DNA of 64,000 nt from Hominilimicola fabiformis (GTDB lineage Bacteria > Bacillota > Clostridia > UBA1381): positions 62,001 through 126,000 of the forward strand of contig NZ_JAJEQM010000007.1 of NCBI RefSeq assembly GCF_020687385.1, in the 5' to 3' direction. Shown piece by piece: positions 18,753 through 30,800 of this stretch. The translations under genes and the position numbers were made by a program. Numbering within the stretch: the first letter of the stretch is position 1; each line of letters starts with the position of its first letter. The notes under the pieces are model-generated. The model made no database searches. It was not told the DNA's origin and worked only from the letters and a program-made list of their open reading frames with translations.

Positions 18753-18785
18753 AAAAATAACCGTTCATATCGAACGGTTATTTTT
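18753..18785. terminator. Bidirectional terminator between MATE gene and secF
   Basis: A 14-bp stem (18753-18766 with 18772-18785) around AACCGTTC/GAACGGTT with A-run and T-run flanks, placed between convergent genes. Confidence 0.88.
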
Positions 18786-18795
18786 GTAACATCAA

Positions 18796-19716
18796 TTACT
18801 TATTTTTCTTTGCTGCTTTTCTTTCTTGAGCAGCAGCTGCTTTAGCTTTCATATCTGATTCTTTCCATGAAGCCCAGAATGTGCTGGCAATAAAGATTGA
18901 TGTGTATGCACCTGCAAGGATACCTACGATTAGAGGAAGAGCAAATTCCTTGATTGCAGATACACCAAGAATGTAAATAAGAACGATTGTAATTAGTGTT
19001 GTTATTGTTGAGTTGATTGTACGACCCATTGTTTCAAAAACACTTCTGTTAACCATTTCTGAAATAGTTTCATTCTTCTTACGTGACTTTGTGTTTTCAC
19101 GAATTCTGTCAAAGATAACGATTGTATTATTGATAGAATAACCTACAACAGTAAGCATTGCCGCAATGAAGTTTGTATTAAGCGGAATGTTTGTTATAGC
19201 ATAAATCGCAGCCATGATAAGTACGTTGATTGCAAGAGCTATAACAGCCATAATAGCACTTCTCCACTCGAAACGAATTGCAATGTAAATCAAGATACAG
19301 ATTATAGCAAGCAATGTGTAAAGCAAAGCTTTTCTTTGAATTTCGTTACCGAAACTTGCTGATGCAGATGATACTGAAAGTAAATCATCATCTGAAAGAT
19401 TATACTTATCTTTTAGTGCATTGAAAATTTCAGTCTTAACAGTTTCGTCAACAGGAGGAGTTTTGATTACTGCAACCTGAGGATTGTCACCTGTTTGAAC
19501 TTTTGCTGATACAGTATCAACAGTTTTTTCTTGGATTAAGTCAGCGACTTCTTTATTGTTGAAATCAGTGTGCATATTAATTTGCATTCTGATACCGCCC
19601 ATAAATTCAACGTCGAAGTTAAATCCGCCGTGTACGATATATAGAACAATACCGGCAATAACAATTAGTGCGGGGATAAGCACGAATTTCCATCTGTTTT
19701 TAGTCAAATCTTTCAT
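18796..19716 (-). CDS. secF: Protein translocase subunit SecF
   Basis: A 306-residue protein with a first transmembrane helix (about 10-30), a periplasmic-type external domain starting FNFDVEFMGGIRMQI, and five more helices carrying the SecF signature VVGYSINNTIVIFDRIREN. With SecD it uses the proton gradient to help pull secreted proteins across the membrane after SecYEG, which is relevant here because the window encodes several enormous exported enzymes. Its start codon shares one base with the secD stop (TAATG), so the two are translationally coupled; GGAGGT lies upstream of the start. The Lys-rich C-terminal tail is typical. Confidence 0.96.
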   Translation of the reverse strand: MKDLTKNRWKFVLIPALIVIAGIVLYIVHGGFNFDVEFMGGIRMQINMHTDFNNKEVADLIQEKTVDTVSAKVQTGDNPQVAVIKTPPVDETVKTEIFNALKDKYNLSDDDLLSVSSASASFGNEIQRKALLYTLLAIICILIYIAIRFEWRSAIMAVIALAINVLIMAAIYAITNIPLNTNFIAAMLTVVGYSINNTIVIFDRIRENTKSRKKNETISEMVNRSVFETMGRTINSTITTLITIVLIYILGVSAIKEFALPLIVGILAGAYTSIFIASTFWASWKESDMKAKAAAAQERKAAKKNK

Positions 19717-21011
19717 TATTCTTCCGCACCTCCTTTTTTTGCTTTTGCGTTATAGAATAGACTTCTGTTTTCGATACCGATACCTACAAGTTGCTTTAGA
19801 AGGAACTTTGTGATAACGATAGCAGTAAACATACTCAAAATAACGCCGATTCCAAGTGTAGTAGCAAAACCGGTAACTGCACCGATACCTGAGATGTAAA
19901 GAACTACACAAGAAATGATTGTTGTAATGTTAGAGTCAAGGATTGCTGAGAATGCCTTATCAAAACCTGCCGAAACAGACGCTCTGATAGTTTTACCAAC
20001 TTTTAATTCTTCCTTCATTCTTTCAAATATGATACAGTCAGCGTCGACCGCCATACCGATTGAAAGAACGATACCGGCAATACCTGAAAGACTTAGGTTA
20101 ACATGGAATATACCCATTGCCAAACCGATAAGTCCGACATATATTAACAATGAAATATCTGCGATAAGACCAGGAATTCTGTACATAATAACCATAAAGA
20201 TCATTATAAGGATGATACCGATTGCAGCAGCCAAAAGGCTTGTAGGAAGTGCATTTGCACCAAGTTCGGCACCTACTGTTTCCTGAGAAATAACTTTCAT
20301 ATCAAACGGAAGTTGACCAGACTTAATCTTGTTAGCAAGGTCTTGTGCGGTTTCAGGAGTGAAATCACCTGAAATTATACATGAGTCAGAATTGATTTCT
20401 TCTGAAACTCTCGGAGAAGAAATATCTTTTCCGTCCATTTGAATTGAAATGTAGTTTTTGCCTTCACTTGATCTTGCGGCAGCAGCCTTAGTTGCGTCGG
20501 CAAACTTTTGCTTTGCTTCAGCATTAAATTCAACCTGAACGTAAGATTGAGCCGAACCTGTCTGTGAAGTCTTACCGTATTGGTAAGAAGCGTTCTTGAT
20601 GTCTGTAGCACCGTCAAGAATTACGTTGCCGTCAGCATCGTTAAATGTAAGTTTTGCTGTATCGCCAAGTAGGCTTGCAGCTTGGTCTGTTTCAAATACT
20701 GAAGGTATTTCAACAGTAATTTTTCCGCCTTCGCCTTGAGATATACGTGCTTCTGTATATCCCGCATTAGTCATACGAGTTTGGAAAATTGATTCGACAA
20801 CCTGCATTTGGTCGTCGGTCGGAGCGTCTGAATCAGCTTGGAAAGTTATAACTGAACCTCCGGCTAAGTCGATGCCCTTTTTGATACCTGTTTCGCCGAA
20901 CATACCGCCATATGAAAAACCAGCTATGTTAAAACCTATAAAGGCTACATAGTTAAGCAAAATGGCACATACAACAACGAAACAAAGAGTGATAATGCTC
21001 TTCTTTTTCAT
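19716..21011 (-). CDS. secD: Protein translocase subunit SecD
   Basis: About 431 residues (435 if the upstream ATG at 21023 is used). Each start has an imperfect distance to AAAGGA: the ATG at 21023 abuts it and the ATG at 21011 is 12 nt away, so I favour 21011. Visible parts are an N-terminal helix, the opening GIDLAGGSVITFQ of the first external domain, the P1-type domain, and a C-terminal five-helix bundle with GMAVDADCIIFERMKEEL, the conserved SecD acidic motif. It is shorter than proteobacterial SecD, as is normal in Firmicutes that keep SecD and SecF separate. First gene of a secD-secF operon with a near-consensus promoter. Confidence 0.96.
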   Translation of the reverse strand: MKKKSIITLCFVVVCAILLNYVAFIGFNIAGFSYGGMFGETGIKKGIDLAGGSVITFQADSDAPTDDQMQVVESIFQTRMTNAGYTEARISQGEGGKITVEIPSVFETDQAASLLGDTAKLTFNDADGNVILDGATDIKNASYQYGKTSQTGSAQSYVQVEFNAEAKQKFADATKAAAARSSEGKNYISIQMDGKDISSPRVSEEINSDSCIISGDFTPETAQDLANKIKSGQLPFDMKVISQETVGAELGANALPTSLLAAAIGIILIMIFMVIMYRIPGLIADISLLIYVGLIGLAMGIFHVNLSLSGIAGIVLSIGMAVDADCIIFERMKEELKVGKTIRASVSAGFDKAFSAILDSNITTIISCVVLYISGIGAVTGFATTLGIGVILSMFTAIVITKFLLKQLVGIGIENRSLFYNAKAKKGGAEE

Positions 21012-21082
21012 TTGCGTATCCATTCCTTTCTTTGTTGGGTTCTATTTGCTCATTAAAACCCATTATAAAATAGCATAAAGTT

Positions 21083-21111
21083 ATTATATCGCTATACAAC
21101 CTTTTCGTCAA
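21083..21111 (-). promoter_or_regulatory. Promoter of secDF
   Basis: Minus strand: -35 TTGACG (21111-21106), 17-bp spacer, -10 TATAAT (21088-21083). Confidence 0.72.
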
Positions 21112-21176
21112 TAAAAATTATATTACTATAATGTAACAAAAAGGTTACAATTAGATTAATCATAGGTATAAAATAC

Positions 21177-21205
21177 TTGCGTATATTACATATTTGTTAT
21201 AGAAT
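21177..21205 (+). promoter_or_regulatory. Probable promoter of rnr
   Basis: -35 TTGCGT (21177-21182), 17-bp spacer, -10 TAGAAT (21200-21205), divergent from the secDF promoter. Each hexamer is 4-5 matches to consensus. Confidence 0.45.
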
Positions 21206-21258
21206 GATTATAAGTAAAGAATTGTTTGGAATTAAATTGACAAAAATAGGAGAGAGAA

Positions 21259-23511
21259 ATGGACAGAAAAGAAAAGATACTTTCATATATGTGTTCAAAA
21301 GAATATATTCCGCTTAAATTTGCCGAATTGATGATTGTACTTGACGTACCGGCGGAAGATGAGGAAGAACTTCGCGATATATTAACCGAACTTTGTATTG
21401 AGGGTAAAATATATATGACTAAAAAAGGCAGATATATGAGCGTTGAGGGAGAAAACTCAACGGTAGTAGGTAAACTTGTCTGTAATGCAAAAGGATTTTT
21501 CGGTTTTGTAATATGTGACAACGAAAACGAAAGTGACATATTTATTTCCGGTGACGATATGGGTGACGCTATAAACGGCGACAGAGTTATCGTTCATATT
21601 GACGATAACGACAATGCAAAAGGTCACCGACAAGGTCATATAACCAAGGTGCTTGAACGCGGAAACAAGGTTATTGTCGGTGTTATATATAAGGAAAAAG
21701 ATCGATATTTTTATGTGCGTCCCGATAACAGAAAAATATATTCAAAAATTATTATAGCTCAATCGGACGCAATGACGGCTCAAATGGGTGACAGAGTTGC
21801 CGTACAGATTACAAGATACAGTGACAAGAAAAAGATTTTCGGTGAAGTTATAAGTGTTCTCGGACAACAGGATTCGCTTAAAAGTTGCATTGAGGGTATT
21901 ATATTAGGAAATGATATTAAGCAGGAATTTGATAAAGAAACATTAAATGAGGCTGATAAAATCCCTCAAACAGTGACGGAAAGCCAATTTGCAGGCAGAG
22001 AAGATTTAAGAGATATGATTATTTTCACCATTGACGGTGATGACGCCAGAGATTTTGATGACGCCGTATCTCTTACGTTAAAGGACAACGGAAACTATTA
22101 TCTCGGTGTGCATATAGCCGATGTTTCAGAATATGTAAAAGAGGGTACAGCACTTGAAAATGAGGCATACAAGCGTGGTACAAGCGTGTATTTGGCAGAC
22201 AGAGTTATTCCTATGCTGCCGACAAGTCTTTCAAACGGCATCTGCAGTCTTAATCCGCAAGTGGACAGATTGACTTTGTCTGTATTTATGGAAATTACGG
22301 GTGACGGAAATGTTGTGAGCCACAAGCTTTGTAAATCGGTTATTTGCTCAAAAGAACGAATGACATATAATAATGTAAATAAAATGCTTGAAGACGGTGA
22401 CGAAGAACTTTGTGAGAGATACAAGCATATTTTGCCGACATTGAAACTAATGGAGGACTTGGCACAAATATTAAAGAATAAACGTACTTTAAGAGGTGCG
22501 ATACAGTTCGATTTTCCTGAAAGTCATATAGTTGTGAATGAAAACGGAGAGCCGATTGAAATAGAAAAAGAAGTACGCGGTACTTCAAACAAAATGATAG
22601 AAGAATTTATGCTTTCGGCAAATGAAACAATCGCCGAATATGCTTTTTGGTCTGAAATACCGTTTGTATACAGAAACCATGAGGCACCGACACTTGAAAA
22701 GATAATGACTTTTAATGAATTTATACTTCATTTCGGATTGTCGTTTAAGGGTAAGATTGACAGAGATACACCTATTCATCCAAAGGCTCTGCAACAAATA
22801 CTCGATACAGTAAAAGATACACCGCAGGAGCGTATTGTTGCGTCAACAATGCTGCATTCACTTATGAAAGCAAAGTACAGTGAAGAAAATCTCGGTCATT
22901 TCGGACTTGCGGCAAAATATTACTGTCATTTTACTTCGCCGATAAGACGTTATCCCGATTTGGCAATACACAGAATATTAAAAGATTTTCTTGACGGCAA
23001 GGTTACGGGAAACAGAATTTCATATCTTGCAGGTTACGTTTCGGCGGCAAGCAAACATTCAAGCGATTGTGAAGTAAATGCGGAAACGGCCGAACGTGAC
23101 GTTGACGATTTGATGAAAACGGCTTATATGTCATCATTTATCGGACAAACCTTTGAGGGTGTGGTTGCAAATGTGACTAATTTCGGTATGTTTGTAGAAC
23201 TTGAAAATTCGGTTGAGGGTTTAATAAGAGTTGAAAATATGACCGATGATTATTATGAGTATGACGAAAAGGTAAATACGCTTACCGGCAGAAGAAAACA
23301 GAAGTCGTATACTACCGGTGATGTGGTAAATATAGTTGTTGCGAGAACTGATATTCTTTCAAGACAGATTGACTTTGTTTTAGCTAAAGACGCGGACCGT
23401 AAGTTACTTAAAAAGTTCGCAAAACCGATAGAAATTCCTAAATCGGAAAAACACGGTAAGAAGTCAAAAAGGAAAAAGAGTTTTAAGAAATACAATAAGA
23501 AGAAAAAGTAG
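21259..23511 (+). CDS. rnr: Ribonuclease R
   Basis: A 750-residue 3'-to-5' exoribonuclease that degrades structured RNA and takes part in RNA quality control. Order of domains: N-terminal winged-helix-like region, two cold-shock OB folds, the RNB catalytic domain with the magnesium-binding signature DGDDARDFDDAVSL (about 259-272), and a C-terminal S1 domain (about 630-715, IGQTFEGVVANVTNFGMFVEL). It ends in a long Lys/Arg-rich tail typical of RNase R. AGGAGAG precedes ATG 21259. The methyltransferase gene starts 8 nt after the stop, so the two form a transcription unit. Confidence 0.96.
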   Translation: MDRKEKILSYMCSKEYIPLKFAELMIVLDVPAEDEEELRDILTELCIEGKIYMTKKGRYMSVEGENSTVVGKLVCNAKGFFGFVICDNENESDIFISGDDMGDAINGDRVIVHIDDNDNAKGHRQGHITKVLERGNKVIVGVIYKEKDRYFYVRPDNRKIYSKIIIAQSDAMTAQMGDRVAVQITRYSDKKKIFGEVISVLGQQDSLKSCIEGIILGNDIKQEFDKETLNEADKIPQTVTESQFAGREDLRDMIIFTIDGDDARDFDDAVSLTLKDNGNYYLGVHIADVSEYVKEGTALENEAYKRGTSVYLADRVIPMLPTSLSNGICSLNPQVDRLTLSVFMEITGDGNVVSHKLCKSVICSKERMTYNNVNKMLEDGDEELCERYKHILPTLKLMEDLAQILKNKRTLRGAIQFDFPESHIVVNENGEPIEIEKEVRGTSNKMIEEFMLSANETIAEYAFWSEIPFVYRNHEAPTLEKIMTFNEFILHFGLSFKGKIDRDTPIHPKALQQILDTVKDTPQERIVASTMLHSLMKAKYSEENLGHFGLAAKYYCHFTSPIRRYPDLAIHRILKDFLDGKVTGNRISYLAGYVSAASKHSSDCEVNAETAERDVDDLMKTAYMSSFIGQTFEGVVANVTNFGMFVELENSVEGLIRVENMTDDYYEYDEKVNTLTGRRKQKSYTTGDVVNIVVARTDILSRQIDFVLAKDADRKLLKKFAKPIEIPKSEKHGKKSKRKKSFKKYNKKKK

Positions 23512-23519
23512 GTTTACAA

Positions 23520-24659
23520 ATGGAGAAATTTGAAATTATAATAACAACATTGTTCGGACTTGAATCGCTTGTCGCAAGAGAAGTACGTCGTCTTGGCTAT
23601 GAAACAACTTCAGTTGAGGACGGCAGAGTTACGTTTATGGGTGATAATGAGGCTGTTTGCAGAGCAAATATGTGGATAAGAACAGGAGAGAGAGTGCTTA
23701 TAAAAACTGCCGAATTTACTGCGGTCACGTTTGACGAATTGTTTGAAAAGACAAAAGCTGTCGATTGGAGTAAATGGATTGGCAAAAATGACGCTTTTCC
23801 TGTGAAAGGATATTCCTTAAAGTCAACTCTTGCAAGCGTAAGGGATTGTCAGGCAATTATAAAGAAAGCAACTGCTGAAAGTCTTTCAAATAAATACGGC
23901 ATAGAATGGTTGCCGGAGGACGGCGCAAATTATCAAATACAGTTTTCAATTTTTAAAGATAAAGTTACACTTATGATAGATACGTCTGGCGAGGGACTTC
24001 ACAAACGCGGTTACAGACAACATTCAAATGTTGCACCGCTAAAAGAAACACTTGCCGCCGCAATGGTTGAACTGAGTCATTGGAAATTTGAATATCCGCT
24101 ATGTGATCCGTTTTGCGGCAGCGGTACAATTCCTATTGAAGCCGCAATGATAAAAAGAAACATTGCTCCGGGAATAAACCGAGAATTTGCGGCACAAAAT
24201 TTTGCGTGGATAGATGAAGAGTTGTGGGTTAAGTCCGTTGAAGAAGCTAAAAGCTTGGAAAGAAATGTGCCGCTTGAAATTTATGCGTATGATATAGAAA
24301 ACGAATATGTTGAATTGACAAATGAAAATGCCCTAATCGCAGGTGTGGGTGACTTTGTTAAAGCGGAAAAAGGTGACGCACGAAAAATTCACTTCGATAT
24401 GCCGTATGGTACAATTATTTGTAATCCGCCTTACGGTGAAAGAATAGGTGAAATTAAAGAATGTGAAAAACTGTATAAGGAAATAGGCAAAAGCTTTAAT
24501 GCACTTGATAAGTGGTCGTATTATATTATCGCGTCAAACGAAAACTTTGAATCGCTGTTCGGAAAAAAGGCAAATAAAAAGCGTAAATTGTATAACGGTA
24601 TGATTAAGTGCAATCTATATCAATTCTTCGGAGAGCGTCCGCCTAAAACCAACAAGTAA
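23520..24659 (+). CDS. THUMP-domain class I rRNA methyltransferase (RlmL/YpsC-like)
   Basis: A 379-residue protein. Residues about 1-160 contain a ferredoxin-like/THUMP RNA-binding region, and about 165-379 a Rossmann SAM-dependent methyltransferase with DPFCGSGTIPIEAAMI and the catalytic N-P-P-Y motif in CNPPYGERIG, typical of N2-guanine or N6-adenine methylation. The closest recognised family is the RlmL N-terminal half / YpsC group, which modifies 23S rRNA. It lies directly behind rnr, giving an RNA-metabolism pair. The exact target base is not determined by the sequence. Confidence 0.9.
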   Translation: MEKFEIIITTLFGLESLVAREVRRLGYETTSVEDGRVTFMGDNEAVCRANMWIRTGERVLIKTAEFTAVTFDELFEKTKAVDWSKWIGKNDAFPVKGYSLKSTLASVRDCQAIIKKATAESLSNKYGIEWLPEDGANYQIQFSIFKDKVTLMIDTSGEGLHKRGYRQHSNVAPLKETLAAAMVELSHWKFEYPLCDPFCGSGTIPIEAAMIKRNIAPGINREFAAQNFAWIDEELWVKSVEEAKSLERNVPLEIYAYDIENEYVELTNENALIAGVGDFVKAEKGDARKIHFDMPYGTIICNPPYGERIGEIKECEKLYKEIGKSFNALDKWSYYIIASNENFESLFGKKANKKRKLYNGMIKCNLYQFFGERPPKTNK

Positions 24660-24663
24660 ATTT

Positions 24664-24696
24664 ATACCGATTGAAAATTTCAATCGGTATTTTTTA
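24664..24696 (+). terminator. Intrinsic terminator after rnr operon
   Basis: A 10-bp stem ATACCGATTG/CAATCGGTAT (24664-24673 with 24681-24690), then a T-run. Confidence 0.85.
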
Positions 24697-24735
24697 TAAT
24701 GTCACTATTTGCAAACTTTTCTCTATAATTTGCAA

Positions 24736-24764
24736 TTCAAAACTTCTTTATAAAATTGTATAAT
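24736..24764 (+). promoter_or_regulatory. Probable promoter of the four-esterase gene
   Basis: -35 TTCAAA (24736-24741), 17-bp spacer and perfect -10 TATAAT (24759-24764), 40 bp before the start codon. The weak -35 would permit activator control; the GH95-type direct repeats were not found here. Confidence 0.5.
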
Positions 24765-24804
24765 TTAATTAATAAAAAAGTAATTGTGCGAAAGGAGTAT
24801 AACT

Positions 24805-27800
24805 ATGAAGTGCAAAAAAGTTATAAGTCTAATTACAACATTGGCAATGTGTATATCAATGTTTTCTGCTTTTTCTGTAACGTCATTTGCAGAAAATGAT
24901 AATACATATTCGTGTGATTTTACATCACTTGTCAAAGATAATGCAGACACAACATACGGAACGGCTGATGATATATACGATATTGACGATTATACAAAAG
25001 CAGTTTTAACGTATGCAGGAACATATGTATCGGCAGACGGAAAGGTTTACTTAAAGAGCAGTAAGGTTACAAATGCCAATTCGTCATACAGCAATGGAAG
25101 TTATGTATCATTTACTGCACCGTCAGACGGAAAAGCAACGTTTGAGGGAAAGGATATAGGTGTATATATAGATAACACATATAAGGGTTATTCAAATGGT
25201 AATTATGATATGAAAGCAGGAGAAACAATGTATTTGGGTTACAGAAAAGGAACTTCGTATCTACAAAATATTACATTCACACCAACTGAAACTCCCGAAG
25301 AAACTGTAACACCAACAGAAAATCCGATACAAACATCAAATCCACAGTCAACACCTAAAGCAGATGCTGAGAGAGAAGTCTTATATGAGGAGGATTTTGA
25401 AAACTGTACGGTCGGAGATAAAGCGTCGGGTAACAGTACAAGCGTTGACGGTTGGAAATCACCTGCCGGAACAGCAGAATTAAAAAGTGACAGCAATCAA
25501 ACAATAAACAAATATCTTGCAGTTACTTCAGCTAAAAGCGGTACTGCACGTTCAACATACAAAGGTATCACTGAAATTAATGATAATTTTGTACTTGAGG
25601 CAGATATAAAGACAACAAATTATAAAACGAATGTTTCTAATTTTGAAGTTCTTGAAAAAACAGATTCACTATATATGAATCACGGTTGTTACAGTAATGC
25701 AAAGTATGCATTTAAAATGAACAGACCGTCAGACTTAAATAAATTTGTTATAAATAACAGTGTATCGGACAGCGGACTTTCACTTGGCAGATATGCTCAG
25801 CCGACTGTTTTGACAAAAGAAATACCTGATGATTGGATTCATGTAAAAGTGATAGGCGATTTTACAAATAAAACGGCTACGGCATACATAACGTCACTTG
25901 ACGGAAATACGGTATATTATCACGGAAGAATAAATATGTCTGAGGATATAACATCATTTAGCTGTCTTGCACTTTTGGCACCGTCAAGCGGAGTTGATAC
26001 TTGCATTGACAATATCAAAATTTCAAAAGCACTTGATTCGGATTTAAGCGAAGTATTCCATACAGTAAAAATAAATAACAGTATTGATGAATTTTCACAG
26101 TATGTCTATGACGGTGAAAGTGTTGTAAATATACCGGATATGTCGGCATACGGTAAGTATTTTGAGGGCTGGAGTGTTGACGGTCAACTATTAAGCTCTG
26201 ACGATTTAAACAAATATCAAATTACAAAAGATACAACAATCACAGCACAAATATCACAAGATTATATTGAAAATATTGCAACGGTAGAATTTAATTCATT
26301 CCCGACAGACAATATGCTTGTTATGGGACCTGATTCCGATACATATGCTGACAATGAAATTTCATTGAAGATTGTCGGTGAAAGAGGAACAAGCATAGTG
26401 ACAAACCCTGATTCAAGGGTAAAAGATTATAAAATTGATTGGCAGTTTGACGGTTTCAGAACACTTGGCGGCAAGCCGACAGGTGAAAGCGGAACATTTC
26501 CGGGAACACAGGTGTATTGTGACAGTTACGGAAGTGTAACGGTAAACAGTGCAAATCAAAGTTCAGTCAATTTTAAACTAAAGAATACATCTGCTAACTA
26601 TTATGGCATGGTAACTGCCATAGTTACATATAACGGCAAGACAGCTAAAGTGTCACGCCCGTTGGTACTGTTAGCTGATACAGAGGCTAATTCTGATGTA
26701 TACTTGCCAAAAGTCGGTTATACCGCAGATTACAACAATTACGAAAGAGGTTTAGTCGGATATACAACATCACAAAACGATATTTTAACAGGCGGTTGGT
26801 CAACAGACGGCTCTGATAAGAGTAATGTTGTTTTGAAATCAGATAACAGCGGTAAATATTTGAGTCTGTCTCGTGAACTTACAGGAAACTCATCATATAT
26901 TAACAATAATGCAGGGCAGATTACATCACAAACTAATTTTGAACAAGATGTGCGTTTCGGCATAGACGGAACTATCGGTTATATAGGCGGAAACGTGACA
27001 GAAAGCACATCAGTTGGCTTTGAATTGTCTTTTACAGATTCAAAATTCAGCTTGAACGGTACAGAAATCGGAACAGGTGAAAAGAATAAGTGGTATCATA
27101 TAGTTGTAACAGCCGATCCGACAGTAAAGAAATGTATAGCAAAGATATATAACTTGGATTCAAACAGCGATTATAACGGCAAAACTCCGTTAATACAATC
27201 TGAATTGACAAACTTCAACGCAAATTACACAACAGGCAAGTACTATAGAATTACATTATCAAAAGATAAATCAAGTTCTATAGATATAAATAACGTTAAA
27301 ATTCAATCGGCACAGGTTGACACAGATTCATTTAAAATAAACGGGCAGGATACGGTTAATATTCCTACAAGTGACAGTGTAAAAGTGCCTATGACAGTAT
27401 CTGCAAATATGACAGACGGTAATGCTGCATTCGGTGCAGCTGAATGGAAGATTGACGATGAATTTGCGGAGGGTGTTTCTGTTGAAACGAATAGCACTGA
27501 TTCGTATTCGGCAAATCTTGTTGTAAGCTCAACGGCGTCTGCCGGCGACGTACCTATTAAAGTGACATTAGGCGGAAAGTCTGTAACAAAGACAGTAAAA
27601 CTAATCGGTACAAATGACAGTATTGCATTTGTAAAATCACCTGTCGGTGCACAAATACCGAGCAGTAACAAATATGAGGCAGTTGTTAAAAACGGAAATG
27701 CGGAAGTATTGACAGACAAGACTGTAACATACAAACTATACAATTCTGATAACACAACAGAATATACAGGCAGTGATATAAAAATTGCAAGTGACGGTAC

Positions 27801-30800
27801 ATTAACAGTATCATCATCTGCAAAGCCGACAGATATCTATGTTAGAGCAATCTCAACCGATTCAAATGGTAAAACGCTTGAAAAATCGGTTAAGGTAAAC
27901 GTATATAATCTAAAATTCAATTTCACAACAAGTGCAAAAGACGGTTATACATCGGTAACTTCTTCAACCGAATATAAGGAAAGCCGCGGATTTGGTATAG
28001 ACGGAACTTGTGCAGACGGTGAAAGCTATATGAGCGGTCAGAATTTTGGTTTTAAACTTAACTTGACAGCAGGTGAAGTATATGAAATTACGGCAGTTTA
28101 TGAGGGCACAATTAAGTGTGAAAGAGTAAATTCGTCACTTACAGGCTTTGAAAGAACTAAAAAGACATTAGAAAGTGATACATATAAGACGGCGGTATTC
28201 GGTGACGGTGTGCTGGATATTACATTCTCGGGTGACGGTAAGCTATCATCATTAACAGTTGAAAAAGTAGAACGCACAGCAAACAGTAAGCCTGCATGGT
28301 GGACAATAGGTGATTCTACGGTACAGCAAAACGGAAGTTGGGCTTATACGCTTAATAATACATTGTCTGATTATCCGAAACTATCAAATGTTATAAGTGC
28401 ATTTTATAACAGCGGTCAAGCAGGACGTCAGCACCGTTCATATTATACAGAAGGTTTACTTAACAACGTCCTATGCGGTATTAAACCGGGTGACGTTATT
28501 TCGATAAGCGGTATGGGGACAAATGATACATCTTCAACAAAAGATGAATTTAAAGAGTATAATAACATTTATATAGACGCTATCAAAGCAATGGGCGCAA
28601 AGGTAATATTGGGCAGTTACACACCGACAGGTAATTACGGCTCAACTCAAGACAAGGTTTATGACGCAGATAATGTATTGTTCAAAGGTATGAGAACAAA
28701 CAGTTACGATACCGCAATCAGAGAAGTATATAATGAAAGAGCAAACGATACAAATATTATAGGCTTTGTCGATATTGGAAAAATTGCAGATAACGTTATG
28801 ACAAATGATGTACGAACAGTATATAATACTGCAATTCAAAGCGGAAAAAACGAAATTGAGGCAAGAGCAAAAGCACAGGAAAGAGCCACGGCACTTATGA
28901 GTATGTGGAAAGATTATAATCATTATTATACAGATTTCTCAAACTATATCTTACCTCAAATAACAACTCGTGTGGCACAACTTGTGACAGGTGAAAAACA
29001 AGACGATATACCTCAAGTTATAAATCTTGAAAAGCCTGAAACGGAAAGGTTAAAAATTACAGGTACATCAATAAAGAACGGTTCAATTTTAGTTGATATT
29101 GATAAAGGTTTTGAGGGCGTTGCAATCTGTGCGCTATACGATAAAGACGGACTTTTAAAGCAGGTTGTCACTGAAACAGACAATACAGCCGAAAAAACTT
29201 TGACACTTAAAATGCCTGCAACCAAAGACGGATATGCAGTAAAAGTGATGAATTGGGACAGTTTGGATAAGATGAACCCAATCGGAAAAACACATTTGAT
29301 AAAAGTAAGCGATATAGAAGATTTATCAGACGGAGATGATTCATCAGAAGAAATAACATCATCAGACGAATATATAGACGTATCAGAGCTTACTTCATAT
29401 GATAGCAATACATACAGGGTTTATAACGGTGACGGAACATACAAAAGCGTCAAGGCAGAAAACGGAAAAGTTCATAATACGTCAAAATCAGAAGTGACGG
29501 TAGTGCCGGAGTATAAATTTGAATTTACCAATACTTCTTCATCAAAAGATGAATATATAAACGGATATGTAAAAGTCAATGCAAATTCTTATACAGAAGA
29601 AAAAGGTTACGGACTTGGAGACGGTGATTATCATATTAACGAAAACGGTTGCTTGCCGACAGGTGACAATACTATAAAAATAGATGTACCTGACGGTTTT
29701 TATGACATTACTGTATACAGAAAAGGCGGAGCGAGAGCAGATGTTTATAATAACGGTGTTCAGATTATAAATAATACTACATCATCGGGTTCACAAAACC
29801 GTCCGTCAGGATACGGTGTAATGTATGCACCGAGAATGGAAGTTACAGGCGGTCAGATAAATCTTGCAATCGGTAATACTTCGGGCGGAAACGAGAGAGT
29901 TGCGTCGGTTGAAGTTGTCAGAGTACCCAAAAAGTATAAAAAGCAAGTTGTTTGGATAGCGGGTGACAGTGAATCTGCAAATTACTATCCGCAAAATGCA
30001 GACGGTGACGACTTGGATAACAATAAAGTTATGATGACAGGCTTCGGTATGCAGCTTGAAAAGTTCTTATCACCGACAAAATATGCGGTTGCAAACTTCG
30101 GTCAGCCGAGTGCTACGGTTAAGACTTGGTATAACGAATGTTTTGAATCGGTTAAAAAGTTAATTCAAAAAGATGATGTTTTGATTATTGACTTCGGTAT
30201 TAATGATTCGGTAAGTTCATCAAATAAGATTACTGTTGATGAAATGGAACAGTATATGAGTGAAATGGCGGCTATGGCGAAAGAAAAAGGTGCAGTACCT
30301 GTTCTTGTAAGCCCTGTTTATAACAGTAAATATCAGCACAAAACATATTTCACATACAGCACTTCAACAAAGATTAATGATATAACTGAATTTGCCGAGA
30401 GTATCGGTGTGGAGTGCATAGACCTTAATAAATACACTCAATTATATGTAAATCAAGCCAAAACAGATACAAACGATACAAATTGGGCGGTTAATAATTA
30501 TCAGGTAGGCGATAACCTACACTTGACACAACATTCCGCTTTGCTTGCGTCATCATTTATTGCGGCAGAATTAAAGAGTATGGGATATGAAACAACCGAT
30601 TATTCATATACATATAAAGATTTATCGAGTCTTTCTGCCGACAGTGACAGTAAGGTTATCAGAGGTGAAGAAAGCGGAGTGACAAGAGTTTATTCCGTTG
30701 CAGAGGCTGAAAAGTTTATAAAAGCCAATACAGAATCTTTACCGACAATCGAAAAGAAGTGGGACTTCGCAGAAAATACAACGGCGACAGAGGGTGAAAA